A stretch of 48,913 nucleotides of DNA, taken from assembly GCA_902545555.1 (NCBI GenBank), contig CACCGK010000004.1, positions 1-48,913 of the forward strand, read 5' to 3'. The DNA comes from an uncultured Pelagibacteraceae bacterium (lineage in GTDB: Bacteria > Pseudomonadota > Alphaproteobacteria > Pelagibacterales > Pelagibacteraceae). Positions 7,778-15,798 of this stretch are shown piece after piece. A program made the translations under genes and the position numbers. Below the pieces are notes generated by a model that was given only the letters and a program-made list of their open reading frames with translations, ran no database searches and was not told the DNA's origin. Position 1 is the first letter of the stretch, and every line of letters starts with the position of its first letter.

Positions 7778-10182
7778 TAGCTTCTCATTTTTTGGCCACT
7801 TGGATCATAAAGTGGTTCTTTAATAATTGAGCAATTAAATAAATCTCCATTTATCTCTATTTGAACTTTATTTTCAGATTTAATTTTTTCCTGATCAACA
7901 AAAGTAAAAGCAACACTCTTGTTTACAAAATGTGCAAAACCACCTGAAGTAACGTAACCTATGCTTTGATCTCCATTCATAACAGCTTCATTATTTGTTA
8001 CATCAATATCATTTGTTTCAACAATTAATGGAATTAGTTTATTTGAAGAATTTTCCTTTTGCGCACTTTCTTTACCAATAAATTCTTTATCCCAATTAAT
8101 AAAAGCATCTAATCCTGTTTCTTTAGCAGTAAAATCTGGTCTATAATCTAATGTCCAAGCTCCCCAATTTTTCTCCAACCTCATTGACATTAATGCTCTT
8201 CCGCCAAAAGGTTTTATATTAAATTCTTTTCCAGCTTCCATTAATTCTTCGTAAAGTTTTAATTGATAGTGAGGTGCTACATAAATTTCATATCCAAGTT
8301 CGCCGGTAAATGAAATTCTATTTATTATTGCTGGAACTCCTCCAACAAACATTCTTCTAGAGTCTCTAAATTTAAATTTTTCATTTGAAACATCGTCTCT
8401 TACAATTTTTTCTAAAACTTTCCTTGAGTTAGGTCCTGCAATAGACAATCCATGATACTCGTCAGATCTGTTGGAGTAACTTAAATTAAATTTTCCTAAA
8501 TGACTTTCAAACCAACGTCTATGCATTTCTTGAGCAGCTCCAGAACCAAACACCATGAATTCATTTTCATCTAAACAAGCTACAGTTAAATCACCACACA
8601 ACTTTCCTCTATATGACAACATTGGTGATAAAGATATTCTTCCTGGCTTTGGAAGTCTTCCAGCCATTATGTGATCTAAAAATTTTCTAGCATCAGGACC
8701 TTTGAATTCATGTTTTGAAAAGTTGGCAACTTCGATTAAACCAATGTTTTCTCTTACATTAATAACTTCTTTTGAAACATAGTCATGCGATCTTGATCTT
8801 TTTATTGTTGGTTCCTCATGAGCATCTTCTTTATTATTTGCAAACCACAAAACATTTTCCAATCCAAAACTATCTCCCATAACAGCACCTTGATTTACAA
8901 AACGGTCATATAGTGCAGTAGTTTTTTGTTTTCTTCCTTTTGGTAAAGTTTCATTTGGAAATGTCATAATAAATCTTCGTTCATAATTTTCTGAGGATTT
9001 GATTGTTCCATATTGAGGTGATGCGTAATCTCCAAATCTAGCAACATCCATTGCCCAAACATCAATAGAAGGTTCTCCATCAATAATCCATTCAGCTATA
9101 CATTTACCAACACCACCACCTTGGCAAAATCCAGCCATAACTCCAACTGCAACCCAATAATTTTTCATTCCTGGCACTGGACCAATAAGAGGACTTCCAT
9201 CTGGACCAAAAGTAAAAGGTCCATTAACTATATTTTTTATACCTGCACGCTCTAAGGCTGGCATTCTTTCAAACCCAATTGCCAATCTATCTTCAATATT
9301 ATCTAACTTTGGCTGAAGTAACTCATGTCCAAAATTCATTGGAGTTCCTTCTACTTTCCAAGGTGTTGATTTTGGTTCATAAGTTCCAAGCAACATTCCT
9401 TTTCCTTCTTGCCTGAAGTAAATATTCCCCTCAAAATCTGTACCAATAGGCAATCGTTGATCACCCATTGCTTCAATTTCTGGAATAGGTTCAGTGATTA
9501 AATAATGATGCTCCATTGGTTGAACAGGAAGATTAAGTCCAGCTAATTGCCCAACTTCTCTTGCCCACAGACCACCTGCATTTATTACTATTTCAGCATT
9601 TATATTTCCTTTTTCGGTAAAGACATCCCAAGTTCCATTTTCTTTTTGTTTCGTATCTTTTACGACAGTGTGAGTGTAATATTTTCCACCATAAACTTTT
9701 GCAGCTTTTGCAAAAGCGTAAGTAACTCCTGAAGGATCAACTTCACCATCGATAGGATCCCATAAGGCCAACAAATATCTAGATGGATCAATTAGAGGAT
9801 TTTTCTTTTTAACTTCCTCTAAAGAAATAAATTCTTGGTCAAGCCCCATATATCTTGCTTTTGATCTTTCTCTCTTTAAATAATCAGCCCACACTTCATT
9901 TGAAGCTAAATAAAAACCTCCACTAGGTTTAAATCCTACAGAATGACCTGACTCTTTTTCTATTTCTTTATACAAGCCTATTGTATAAGCCATCATCCTA
10001 GAGATATTAGGGTCAGATGAAATAACGTGAACATTTCCCGCTGCGTGCCAAGACGATCCTGAGGTAAGTTCGTTTCTCTCAAGTAAAATGCAATCCTTTA
10101 ATCCAAATTTAGATAAATGGTAAAGAATAGAACAACCCACCACACCACCACCTATGATTACAACTTTGGCATTTTTCTCCAT
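7777..10182 (-). CDS. Dimethylglycine/sarcosine dehydrogenase-type flavoprotein with folate (GcvT) domain
   Basis: 801 residues, the full length of the family. N-terminal FAD domain: GGGVVG (residues 11-16) and ELTSGSSWHAAG with His46 at the covalent-flavin position. After the substrate domain and a linker near 390-430 comes a GcvT-like THF-binding half (about 430-800) containing the family motif FTGELGYEIYV. Expected reaction: oxidation of an N-methyl group (dimethylglycine to sarcosine, or sarcosine to glycine) with transfer of the released carbon to THF. Its position three genes below the Rieske oxygenase and next to BHMT in the same run supports the dimethylglycine step. A paralogue begins at the left edge of the window. 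Confidence 0.85.
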   Translation of the reverse strand: MEKNAKVVIIGGGVVGCSILYHLSKFGLKDCILLERNELTSGSSWHAAGNVHVISSDPNISRMMAYTIGLYKEIEKESGHSVGFKPSGGFYLASNEVWADYLKRERSKARYMGLDQEFISLEEVKKKNPLIDPSRYLLALWDPIDGEVDPSGVTYAFAKAAKVYGGKYYTHTVVKDTKQKENGTWDVFTEKGNINAEIVINAGGLWAREVGQLAGLNLPVQPMEHHYLITEPIPEIEAMGDQRLPIGTDFEGNIYFRQEGKGMLLGTYEPKSTPWKVEGTPMNFGHELLQPKLDNIEDRLAIGFERMPALERAGIKNIVNGPFTFGPDGSPLIGPVPGMKNYWVAVGVMAGFCQGGGVGKCIAEWIIDGEPSIDVWAMDVARFGDYASPQYGTIKSSENYERRFIMTFPNETLPKGRKQKTTALYDRFVNQGAVMGDSFGLENVLWFANNKEDAHEEPTIKRSRSHDYVSKEVINVRENIGLIEVANFSKHEFKGPDARKFLDHIMAGRLPKPGRISLSPMLSYRGKLCGDLTVACLDENEFMVFGSGAAQEMHRRWFESHLGKFNLSYSNRSDEYHGLSIAGPNSRKVLEKIVRDDVSNEKFKFRDSRRMFVGGVPAIINRISFTGELGYEIYVAPHYQLKLYEELMEAGKEFNIKPFGGRALMSMRLEKNWGAWTLDYRPDFTAKETGLDAFINWDKEFIGKESAQKENSSNKLIPLIVETNDIDVTNNEAVMNGDQSIGYVTSGGFAHFVNKSVAFTFVDQEKIKSENKVQIEINGDLFNCSIIKEPLYDPSGQKMRS

Positions 10183-10190
10183 AAATTTAT

Positions 10191-11273
10191 TTATAACCTT
10201 TCTTTTTCAAAATTTACAATATTGTCTTCAAAATAAATATTTTTTAATTTGGACAATCTCTTTTGAAGAATATTTATATTTTTTTTAGTAAATGAAACTT
10301 TTTTTTGCTCTATTTCAGAAACTTGTCCCACATAGTTAATTGCATTCCAGACAGAAAAAATATTATTTAGTGAGAATTCCTTCAAATTGATAGATAAATT
10401 ATTGAAAGTATATTTTAGTTTTTCTAGTTTTATTTTAAATTTATCTTTTTCTATATTTTTTTTTATTTGAGATATTAATTTTTTGGGTTCTGAATTTTTA
10501 TAAAAACCATTCCTTGGATAGTAATATTTGAGAAATGATCCTGTAAAATCCTTTCCTGATGAGTATATAAGGAACATTTTTCCTTTAAAATTTAGCAAAG
10601 ATAAAAGAGGTTTAATAACATTTTTTACAGTCTGAGTTAAAGGAGACCGAAGCTTAAAACATTGAGATGCAATAATAAAATCATATTTTTTTGGAATTTC
10701 ACTTATATTTCTGGGTATAAAGTCTTTTAATTTTTTTTTTTGATCTTTTCTGTAAATAGTCAAAAAAATTTTTGACTTGGGTTTAATTGAACCATTTTTG
10801 TTATTAAAAGATAATTTCCAATTTTTTCTAATATAAGGACTTAAACTCATTAAGATCTTAGTAAAATCAATACCTTTTTTTCCAACTAATTCTAATTTTT
10901 CAAATTTTACATTGTCAGATGTAGAGTTATTTAGATCTTTATAGCTACAATTAGTAATATTAAAAATTAAAGTTTTATGTTCAGCAAATCTATCCCCTAA
11001 AAAACTTAGAAGCACATTAATATCATCGATACTTATTTCTTTACCTACAATAAATATAGGTTTATTTGGCAGATATTTATGCAGGCCTGACAAAAAAGTA
11101 GATATAATTGTTCCCTCACCAGTACCCGCGTCTAATACGTTAAAAATTGGTGACCGAGTACTGATTTTTTCTATTTTTTTAAATAAATAAAAAGCAATTT
11201 TTGATTTTTCATTAGTTGAGTTTACAAATGATAAATATTTGTCTCTAGAATCAAAAAAAGTTTTTCTCTTCAT
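10191..11273 (-). CDS. Methyltransferase-like protein of unknown function
   Basis: 360 residues, very Lys/Asn-rich. The N-terminal third looks like a class I SAM-binding fold: FNVLDAGTGEGT (residues 44-55) is a good motif I, followed by an acidic strand end at VGKEIS. The central and C-terminal parts are not recognisable; IPKKYDFIIASQCF could be the motif IV strand. There is no signal peptide or membrane segment. It sits between BHMT and the dehydrogenase with 8-base spacers on both sides, so co-transcription is likely. A methyltransferase taking part in betaine breakdown or its regulation is possible, but nothing shows the substrate. Confidence 0.6.
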   Translation of the reverse strand: MKRKTFFDSRDKYLSFVNSTNEKSKIAFYLFKKIEKISTRSPIFNVLDAGTGEGTIISTFLSGLHKYLPNKPIFIVGKEISIDDINVLLSFLGDRFAEHKTLIFNITNCSYKDLNNSTSDNVKFEKLELVGKKGIDFTKILMSLSPYIRKNWKLSFNNKNGSIKPKSKIFLTIYRKDQKKKLKDFIPRNISEIPKKYDFIIASQCFKLRSPLTQTVKNVIKPLLSLLNFKGKMFLIYSSGKDFTGSFLKYYYPRNGFYKNSEPKKLISQIKKNIEKDKFKIKLEKLKYTFNNLSINLKEFSLNNIFSVWNAINYVGQVSEIEQKKVSFTKKNINILQKRLSKLKNIYFEDNIVNFEKERL

Positions 11274-11281
11274 ATTTATTA

Positions 11282-12322
11282 TTAGTATTTGATCTCCTTA
11301 TTTACTTTTTTAAGAGATTTATCTGTTCCATGGTGAAAATGTTTGCTCATATCTGGCATATATTTCATTGAAATTGGTTTTTTACCAATTGCAACAGACA
11401 TTTCTCTGACATGATGAGCTTCAGCACCACAACATATACCAATAAAATTTATTTTATTATGAACACAATCTTTTGCAAATTCTGCCATTTCAAATCTGTT
11501 ACAAAATAAGTTGTCTAAAGCAACTGGAAATGCATTTCCACCAGGAATACAATCACAACCATGATCAGTAATATTTAAAAAACCAGGTTCTTCTTCTGTA
11601 GTTCTGTAAGGAACTGGAAGCCCTGATACATGACATGAAACTTTGTCTCTAACTTTTTTTAAAAGTTTCATTGTCATCTCGGGTCCTCTGTAACAATTTA
11701 ACCCAACAACATCAGCACCAAGATCTTCCATCATTTTACATGCATCCTCAGCACTATGACCTTCTCTAGTTTTATCTCCTCTAGGAATTGCAAAATTGCA
11801 TACCGCAATGAGTCCAGCTTCTTTAATTGCTTTTAATGCAATTTTCATTTCATCAGTCCAACTTATTGTTTCGGCAATAACAAAGTCAACACCAGCTTCT
11901 TTTGCCCAAGCAATTTGCTCTTCGTACATTTGTTGACATTGTTTGTGAGTATTAGGATCTCCTGGATCAAATACATTTGTGTTTGCCACATCTCCACAAA
12001 CCATAAGATCTAAATCTTTAAACTCAGCTGCAGCATCTTTTGCAATTTTAAGAGCGCCTTTTTGCATTGGTTCTAACAAATGTTCTTTACCAATTATTCG
12101 AAGCTTTTCTCTATGACCGTAATAAGTAAATGCTTGAACAACATCTGAACCTGCTCTAATAAATTCTCGATGTAATTGAGTTACTACCTCAGGATGTTCC
12201 ATAACAACTTCTGGAACAAATGGACCTGCTGAAAGATAACCCCTTCTTTCCATTGCAAAAAGATAGCCTTCTGCACACATTATTGGACCTTCATTTAATC
12301 TAGTAATAAGATCTTTTTTCAT
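11282..12322 (-). CDS. bhmt: Betaine-homocysteine S-methyltransferase (BHMT)
   Basis: 346 residues, a TIM-barrel zinc methyltransferase of the homocysteine S-methyltransferase family. The three zinc cysteines are visible: Cys210 (VVGLNCYRGPE) and Cys297/Cys298 (GICCGAEAHH). The N-terminal DGA-like segment reads CAEGYLFAMERRGYLSAGPF and the FTYYGHREKL loop follows. Expected reaction: glycine betaine plus homocysteine gives dimethylglycine plus methionine. A GAGGG ribosome-binding site lies at 12329-12333, in the 11-base gap after the Rieske gene. BHMT and a Rieske demethylase both convert glycine betaine to dimethylglycine, so if BHMT uses glycine betaine the Rieske enzyme may use a different betaine. 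Other methyl donors, such as DMSP, are possible. Confidence 0.85.
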   Translation of the reverse strand: MKKDLITRLNEGPIMCAEGYLFAMERRGYLSAGPFVPEVVMEHPEVVTQLHREFIRAGSDVVQAFTYYGHREKLRIIGKEHLLEPMQKGALKIAKDAAAEFKDLDLMVCGDVANTNVFDPGDPNTHKQCQQMYEEQIAWAKEAGVDFVIAETISWTDEMKIALKAIKEAGLIAVCNFAIPRGDKTREGHSAEDACKMMEDLGADVVGLNCYRGPEMTMKLLKKVRDKVSCHVSGLPVPYRTTEEEPGFLNITDHGCDCIPGGNAFPVALDNLFCNRFEMAEFAKDCVHNKINFIGICCGAEAHHVREMSVAIGKKPISMKYMPDMSKHFHHGTDKSLKKVNKEIKY

Positions 12323-12333
12323 AATTTACCCTC

Positions 12334-13521
12334 TCATTTTGTTAAGTTGGTTGCAACCCACTTATGAAACATCAAAGTAGGAGTATCCATTACAGGTGAA
12401 AAATTCCCGCCATTGTAAGCTGGGGAATTTCGTCCGTTTTGCATTCCTTCTATTGCAGTTACATCTTCATTCATAACTTCTTGCCAAAATGCAAAATTTT
12501 TTTTTCTTATATCCTTAAATTCATCACTAGAGGCACTTTCATCTCCAACATAATATAATTCAAAATGTTCTTTGGTTTGGTTGTTAGAAATTGGCTCTAA
12601 CCAAAATGCATAGAAATGATCAATATGTATTCCTAACATTACGTTTGGATAAAATGATACATATTCAGATTTTTCAGAAAGTTCAGTAGGCCAGTTAGGA
12701 AAGCATTTAAATTTAATGTTTCCATCAAACTGTTGTGAATATTTATTACTTCCTTGTCCTGAAAAATTTAAATTCTCATCTTCAATATGATAGTGATCTG
12801 AAATATTTGAAACTTTATTTAGTTCTGGATGTATCCACGGCAAATGATAACTTTCACAATAATTCTCAATTGCAAATTTCCAATTACTATTTACTGTCAT
12901 ATTAAAATATCCGTTATCAGTCGAATGTCTTATCAATTTTTGATCTTTTTTAGAAATAAACTTAGACCATCTATCCTCTAGAGGTTTAATAAAATCTTCA
13001 AATGGTTTTGCATTAGAATTTATATTGATAAAAATTAAATCCATCCAAATATTTGATTTAATTTCTTTTAAGTTACTATTGTTTTTATCAAACCCTTCAA
13101 CCTCATGTTTTCCTAGTCCCCCTATATGTGGAGTAACAGTTAATTTTCCATTAAAATCATAGGTCCAAGAATGATAAGGGCATCTTATTACATTTTTTAA
13201 TTTACATTCCTGATCAACTAATTTGAAACCTCTATGACTACAAACATTATGAAAAACTTTTACTTCATTCTCTTTGTTTCTAACTATTAGTATTGGTATC
13301 CCTAAAAGATTAAAAGGTTTAGCGTCGCCAGGATTAGGTACAGAACTTGCAACCCCAATCATCGTCCAATTATTTTTAAATATTTTTTCTTTCTCAAACT
13401 CTAAATAATCATTGTTCAAATAACATTCATTAGGTAATCCATGAGCTTTCTCTATAGGATTTTTAACAACTTCTATTTTATTGGGATCTAAGATGTCTGA
13501 TAATTTTTTATTTAAATTCAT
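12334..13521 (-). CDS. Rieske non-heme iron oxygenase, quaternary-ammonium (GbcA/CntA/stachydrine demethylase) type
   Basis: 395 residues. Rieske cluster ligands are Cys94-x-His96 (VCSHRG) and Cys114-x2-His117 (CPYHSW). The catalytic domain has NWKFAIENYCESYHLPWIH (residues 213-231) with His226 and His231 as mononuclear-iron ligands. The residue bridging the two metal sites is Glu223 instead of the usual Asp, as reported for carnitine oxygenase CntA. This points to oxidative demethylation or C-N cleavage of a quaternary ammonium compound (glycine betaine, stachydrine, carnitine or similar). No reductase partner is visible in the window. It is the first gene of the minus-strand run, with an ideal ribosome-binding site and a divergent transporter upstream. 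Confidence 0.82.
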   Translation of the reverse strand: MNLNKKLSDILDPNKIEVVKNPIEKAHGLPNECYLNNDYLEFEKEKIFKNNWTMIGVASSVPNPGDAKPFNLLGIPILIVRNKENEVKVFHNVCSHRGFKLVDQECKLKNVIRCPYHSWTYDFNGKLTVTPHIGGLGKHEVEGFDKNNSNLKEIKSNIWMDLIFININSNAKPFEDFIKPLEDRWSKFISKKDQKLIRHSTDNGYFNMTVNSNWKFAIENYCESYHLPWIHPELNKVSNISDHYHIEDENLNFSGQGSNKYSQQFDGNIKFKCFPNWPTELSEKSEYVSFYPNVMLGIHIDHFYAFWLEPISNNQTKEHFELYYVGDESASSDEFKDIRKKNFAFWQEVMNEDVTAIEGMQNGRNSPAYNGGNFSPVMDTPTLMFHKWVATNLTK

Positions 13522-13524
13522 AAA

Positions 13525-13530
13525 CCTCCT
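13525..13530 (-). promoter_or_regulatory. Strong ribosome-binding site of the Rieske gene
   Basis: On the minus strand this reads AGGAGG, a full Shine-Dalgarno match, three bases upstream of the ATG (a short spacer). Most genes in this window have weak or no such site. It supports the start at 13521 and suggests strong translation of the first gene of the run. Confidence 0.7.
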
Positions 13531-13720
13531 TTTTTTTTAATTAATTAAAAAATTAATCGAGGCTTAAAATTATCTTTCTCTAATTATGATTTGTTGAAAA
13601 ACAGTTTTGCAATTTAAAATATAAACAAATTCTTTGAAAAAAAAATTTGCAGAAAAAATCATACTAAAACTCTAAACAAAAATTTTGGTCAGTTAAAGAC
13701 AATTTTACTACAACCAATAG

Positions 13721-13758
13721 TTGAATATAATTTGCATTATTATGCTCAATATGTTCAA
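13721..13758. promoter_or_regulatory. 38-base interrupted dyad, candidate operator
   Basis: The outer arms are TTGAA and TTCAA, the inner arms GCAT and ATGC; 14 of 19 base pairs are symmetric. It overlaps the candidate -10 (TATAAT at 13726-13731) and ends 36 bases before the binding-protein ATG. It could be an operator for a dimeric regulator controlling both divergent operons, or a hairpin in the leader. No regulator gene is nearby in regions 1-2. Confidence 0.45.
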
Positions 13759-13794
13759 TTTAACTTTTAAATGAATCAAATGTTGGGAGATATA

Positions 13795-14805
13795 ATGAAA
13801 ATTAAAAGAATACTTCTTTCACTAGCTGTTGTGTTTGGTCTTACTTCCTTTGGAAGTGTTGCGAATGCAGCTTGTGGAAATATAACAATTGCTAATATGA
13901 ACTGGGCTTCTGCAAACTTCATGGCTGAAGTTGACAAAATCATATTAGAAGAAGGTTATGGATGTAATGTTGAGCTTGTGCCTGGTGCAACTCAGCCAAC
14001 TTTTGCATCTATGCAAGAAAAAGGTGAGCCAGATGTTGCTCCAGAATTTTGGGCAAACGCTGCTATCATCGCTTTGAATAAAGCAATTGATGAAGGAAGA
14101 ATGCACTCACTTAATAAAGCGCCAATTACTGGTTTGGGTGAAGGTTGGTGGGTATTACCTCACACACTTAAAAAACATCCAGAGCTAACAACTGCTGAAG
14201 CAATTTTAGCAAGACCAGATCTGTTTCCTCATCCAGAAGATCCATCAAAAGGTGGTTTTCATATTTGTCCTCCAGGTTGGAACTGTGAGCTAAGTAATAG
14301 AAATCTTTACAAAGCTTTTGACATGGAAGCAAAAGGTTGGGCTATTGTTGAAACAGGTTCTGCTGCAGGATTAGATGGTTCAATTGCTAAAGCTGCTGAG
14401 CGAGGTGAAAACTGGTTTGGTTACTATTGGTCACCAACAGCTATCATTGGTAAATATGATATGAGAGCTGTGGACATGGGAGCTTGGGGTGGAAAAGATA
14501 ACTGGGATAAATGTATAGTTTTACCAGAACAAGAATGTGGAGACCCTAAAGCAACTTCATGGACAAAATCTGAAGTTTACACAATCGTAACTGACAATTT
14601 CAAAAATACAGCTGGAAGTGCTGGTATGGAATACTTTAAAAAGAGAACATACCCAGGTCCAGTTATGAACGGTATGTTAGTTTGGATGGGTGAAAACCAA
14701 GCAGAAGGTGCTGATGCTGCAATTGAATTCCTAAAAACACAAGAAAGTGTTTGGAGTAAATGGGTTTCAAGTGATGCTGCAAAAAAAATCAAAAAAGCAC
14801 TTTAA
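13795..14805 (+). CDS. Periplasmic betaine-type ABC substrate-binding protein (OpuAC/ProX family)
   Basis: 336 residues from the ATG at 13795, chosen because GGGAGA lies four bases upstream and the protein then begins with a clean signal peptide (MKIKRILLS, hydrophobic core, cleavage after SVANA, residue 25). The mature protein has the OpuAC layout and many aromatic residues suited to a cation-pi cage: MNWASANF, PEFWANAA, GEGWWVLP and GYYWSP. Two Cys pairs (HICPPGWNC, CIVLPEQEC) probably form disulfides. It should capture a quaternary ammonium or sulfonium osmolyte. The permease follows, with a UUCG hairpin between them, but no ATPase gene is present in this operon. The actual ligand is unknown. 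Confidence 0.85.
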   Translation: MKIKRILLSLAVVFGLTSFGSVANAACGNITIANMNWASANFMAEVDKIILEEGYGCNVELVPGATQPTFASMQEKGEPDVAPEFWANAAIIALNKAIDEGRMHSLNKAPITGLGEGWWVLPHTLKKHPELTTAEAILARPDLFPHPEDPSKGGFHICPPGWNCELSNRNLYKAFDMEAKGWAIVETGSAAGLDGSIAKAAERGENWFGYYWSPTAIIGKYDMRAVDMGAWGGKDNWDKCIVLPEQECGDPKATSWTKSEVYTIVTDNFKNTAGSAGMEYFKKRTYPGPVMNGMLVWMGENQAEGADAAIEFLKTQESVWSKWVSSDAAKKIKKAL

Positions 14806-14816
14806 TTAAAAATATT

Positions 14817-14842
14817 ATCAAACCCGCTTCGGCGGGTTTGAT
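14817..14842 (+). terminator. GC-rich UUCG hairpin between binding protein and permease
   Basis: TCAAACCCGC, loop TTCG, GCGGGTTTGA: an 11-base-pair stem with a very stable tetraloop, starting 11 bases after the binding-protein stop and ending 12 bases before the permease start. The T-tract is short, so it is probably a partial terminator or an mRNA 3' stabiliser. That would raise the binding protein relative to the permease, a common layout in ABC operons. Confidence 0.7.
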
Positions 14843-14854
14843 TAAATAAAAATT

Positions 14855-15742
14855 ATGGACTTCTTTAATAAAATTCCTGTAATGGATAGAACGGCTCTTA
14901 GGGAGCTGAAAAAGGGTATTGATTTAAGTTTTAAAGATTTTTCAAGAGCTTATGGAGATGGAATAGAAAGTTTTTTTGATCCACTACTATATTTTTTAAT
15001 TTGGTTAGAAAAATTATTAGTAAACAGTCCATGGCCTTTAGTAATTGGTGTATTTGCTTTATTAGCTTGGATTGGATCAAGAAGTATTAAGCTTGTAATT
15101 GGTACAGTGGTTTGTTTCTTGGTAATTGGCTACTTTGGAATGTGGAAAAATTGTATGGCTACAGTTGCAATCATTTCCGTTTCTACACTTGTCTGTATTG
15201 TTGTTGGAATACCTATTGGAGTATTAATGTCAAAATCACGTAGAGCAGAAAAAGCAATTTTACCTGTTTTAGATATGATGCAAACTATTCCAAGCTTTGT
15301 ATATTTAATTCCAATTATTATGCTTCTTGGTATTGGTAAAGTTCCAGGATTACTTGCTGTTTGTATTTATGCTTTACCTCCAATCGTAAGATTAACCAAT
15401 CTTGGAATTCGAGAAGTTGATAAAGAAACCCTTGAGGCCAGTGAAGCTTTTGGGGCAACACCGATGCAAAAATTAAGATCTGTTCAAATCCCACTTTCTC
15501 TACCAACTATTTTTGCTGGGATTAACCAAACGATTATGATGGCTTTAGCAATGGTAGTGATTGCATCAATGATAGGTGTAAAAGGTTTAGGAGTGCCAAT
15601 TTTACAAGCTATTTCCAACCAGTATTTAGCACTTGGGATGATGAATGGCTTAGCAATCGTAGCTCTGGCAATTATCTTTGATAGAGTAACTCAACAGTAC
15701 GGACAAAGAATTCAAAAGCACAGAGGTCAATTAAAAAAGTAA
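14855..15742 (+). CDS. Betaine-type ABC transporter permease (ProW/OpuAB family)
   Basis: 295 residues with about six or seven membrane segments; inner membrane. The ATPase-contacting EAA loop is visible as EASEAFGATPMQKLRSVQIPL (about residues 194-214). QTIPSFVYLIPIIMLLGIG is typical of ProW-like permeases. A soluble N-terminal tail of about 40 residues precedes the first helix. It pairs with the binding protein just upstream. The missing ATPase may be supplied by another locus; TmoV at 42664-43695 belongs to the right family, but sharing is only a guess. Confidence 0.85.
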   Translation: MDFFNKIPVMDRTALRELKKGIDLSFKDFSRAYGDGIESFFDPLLYFLIWLEKLLVNSPWPLVIGVFALLAWIGSRSIKLVIGTVVCFLVIGYFGMWKNCMATVAIISVSTLVCIVVGIPIGVLMSKSRRAEKAILPVLDMMQTIPSFVYLIPIIMLLGIGKVPGLLAVCIYALPPIVRLTNLGIREVDKETLEASEAFGATPMQKLRSVQIPLSLPTIFAGINQTIMMALAMVVIASMIGVKGLGVPILQAISNQYLALGMMNGLAIVALAIIFDRVTQQYGQRIQKHRGQLKK

Positions 15743-15798
15743 ATTAGTCTCAATCGAATTTTCTAGACTCATATCTCAAAATAAATAAAGATTTCATT

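Larger units (their letters stand above)
13522..13794. promoter_or_regulatory. Divergent control region between the Rieske operon and the transporter operon
   Basis: This 273-base non-coding stretch separates two divergently read operons and is the longest gene-free interval in the window. It is extremely AT-rich. The features I can point to are the AGGAGG site for the Rieske gene, a 38-base interrupted dyad at 13721-13758, a TATAAT at 13726-13731 (possible -10 for the plus-strand operon, with TTTTAC 16 bases upstream), and a GGGAGA ribosome-binding site at 13785-13790. I recognise no riboswitch. Confidence 0.5.

Noticed and set aside
13771-13794. Longer start for the binding protein at 13771
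   Set aside because: It would put eight residues before an otherwise standard signal peptide and ignore the GGGAGA site.
12323-13794. SAM-V or other SAM-type riboswitch upstream of BHMT
   Set aside because: SAM-V riboswitches are known before bhmt in Pelagibacter, but the BHMT gene here has only 11 bases before it, and the control region upstream of the Rieske gene shows no conserved pseudoknot pattern I could recognise. A covariance-model search would settle it.
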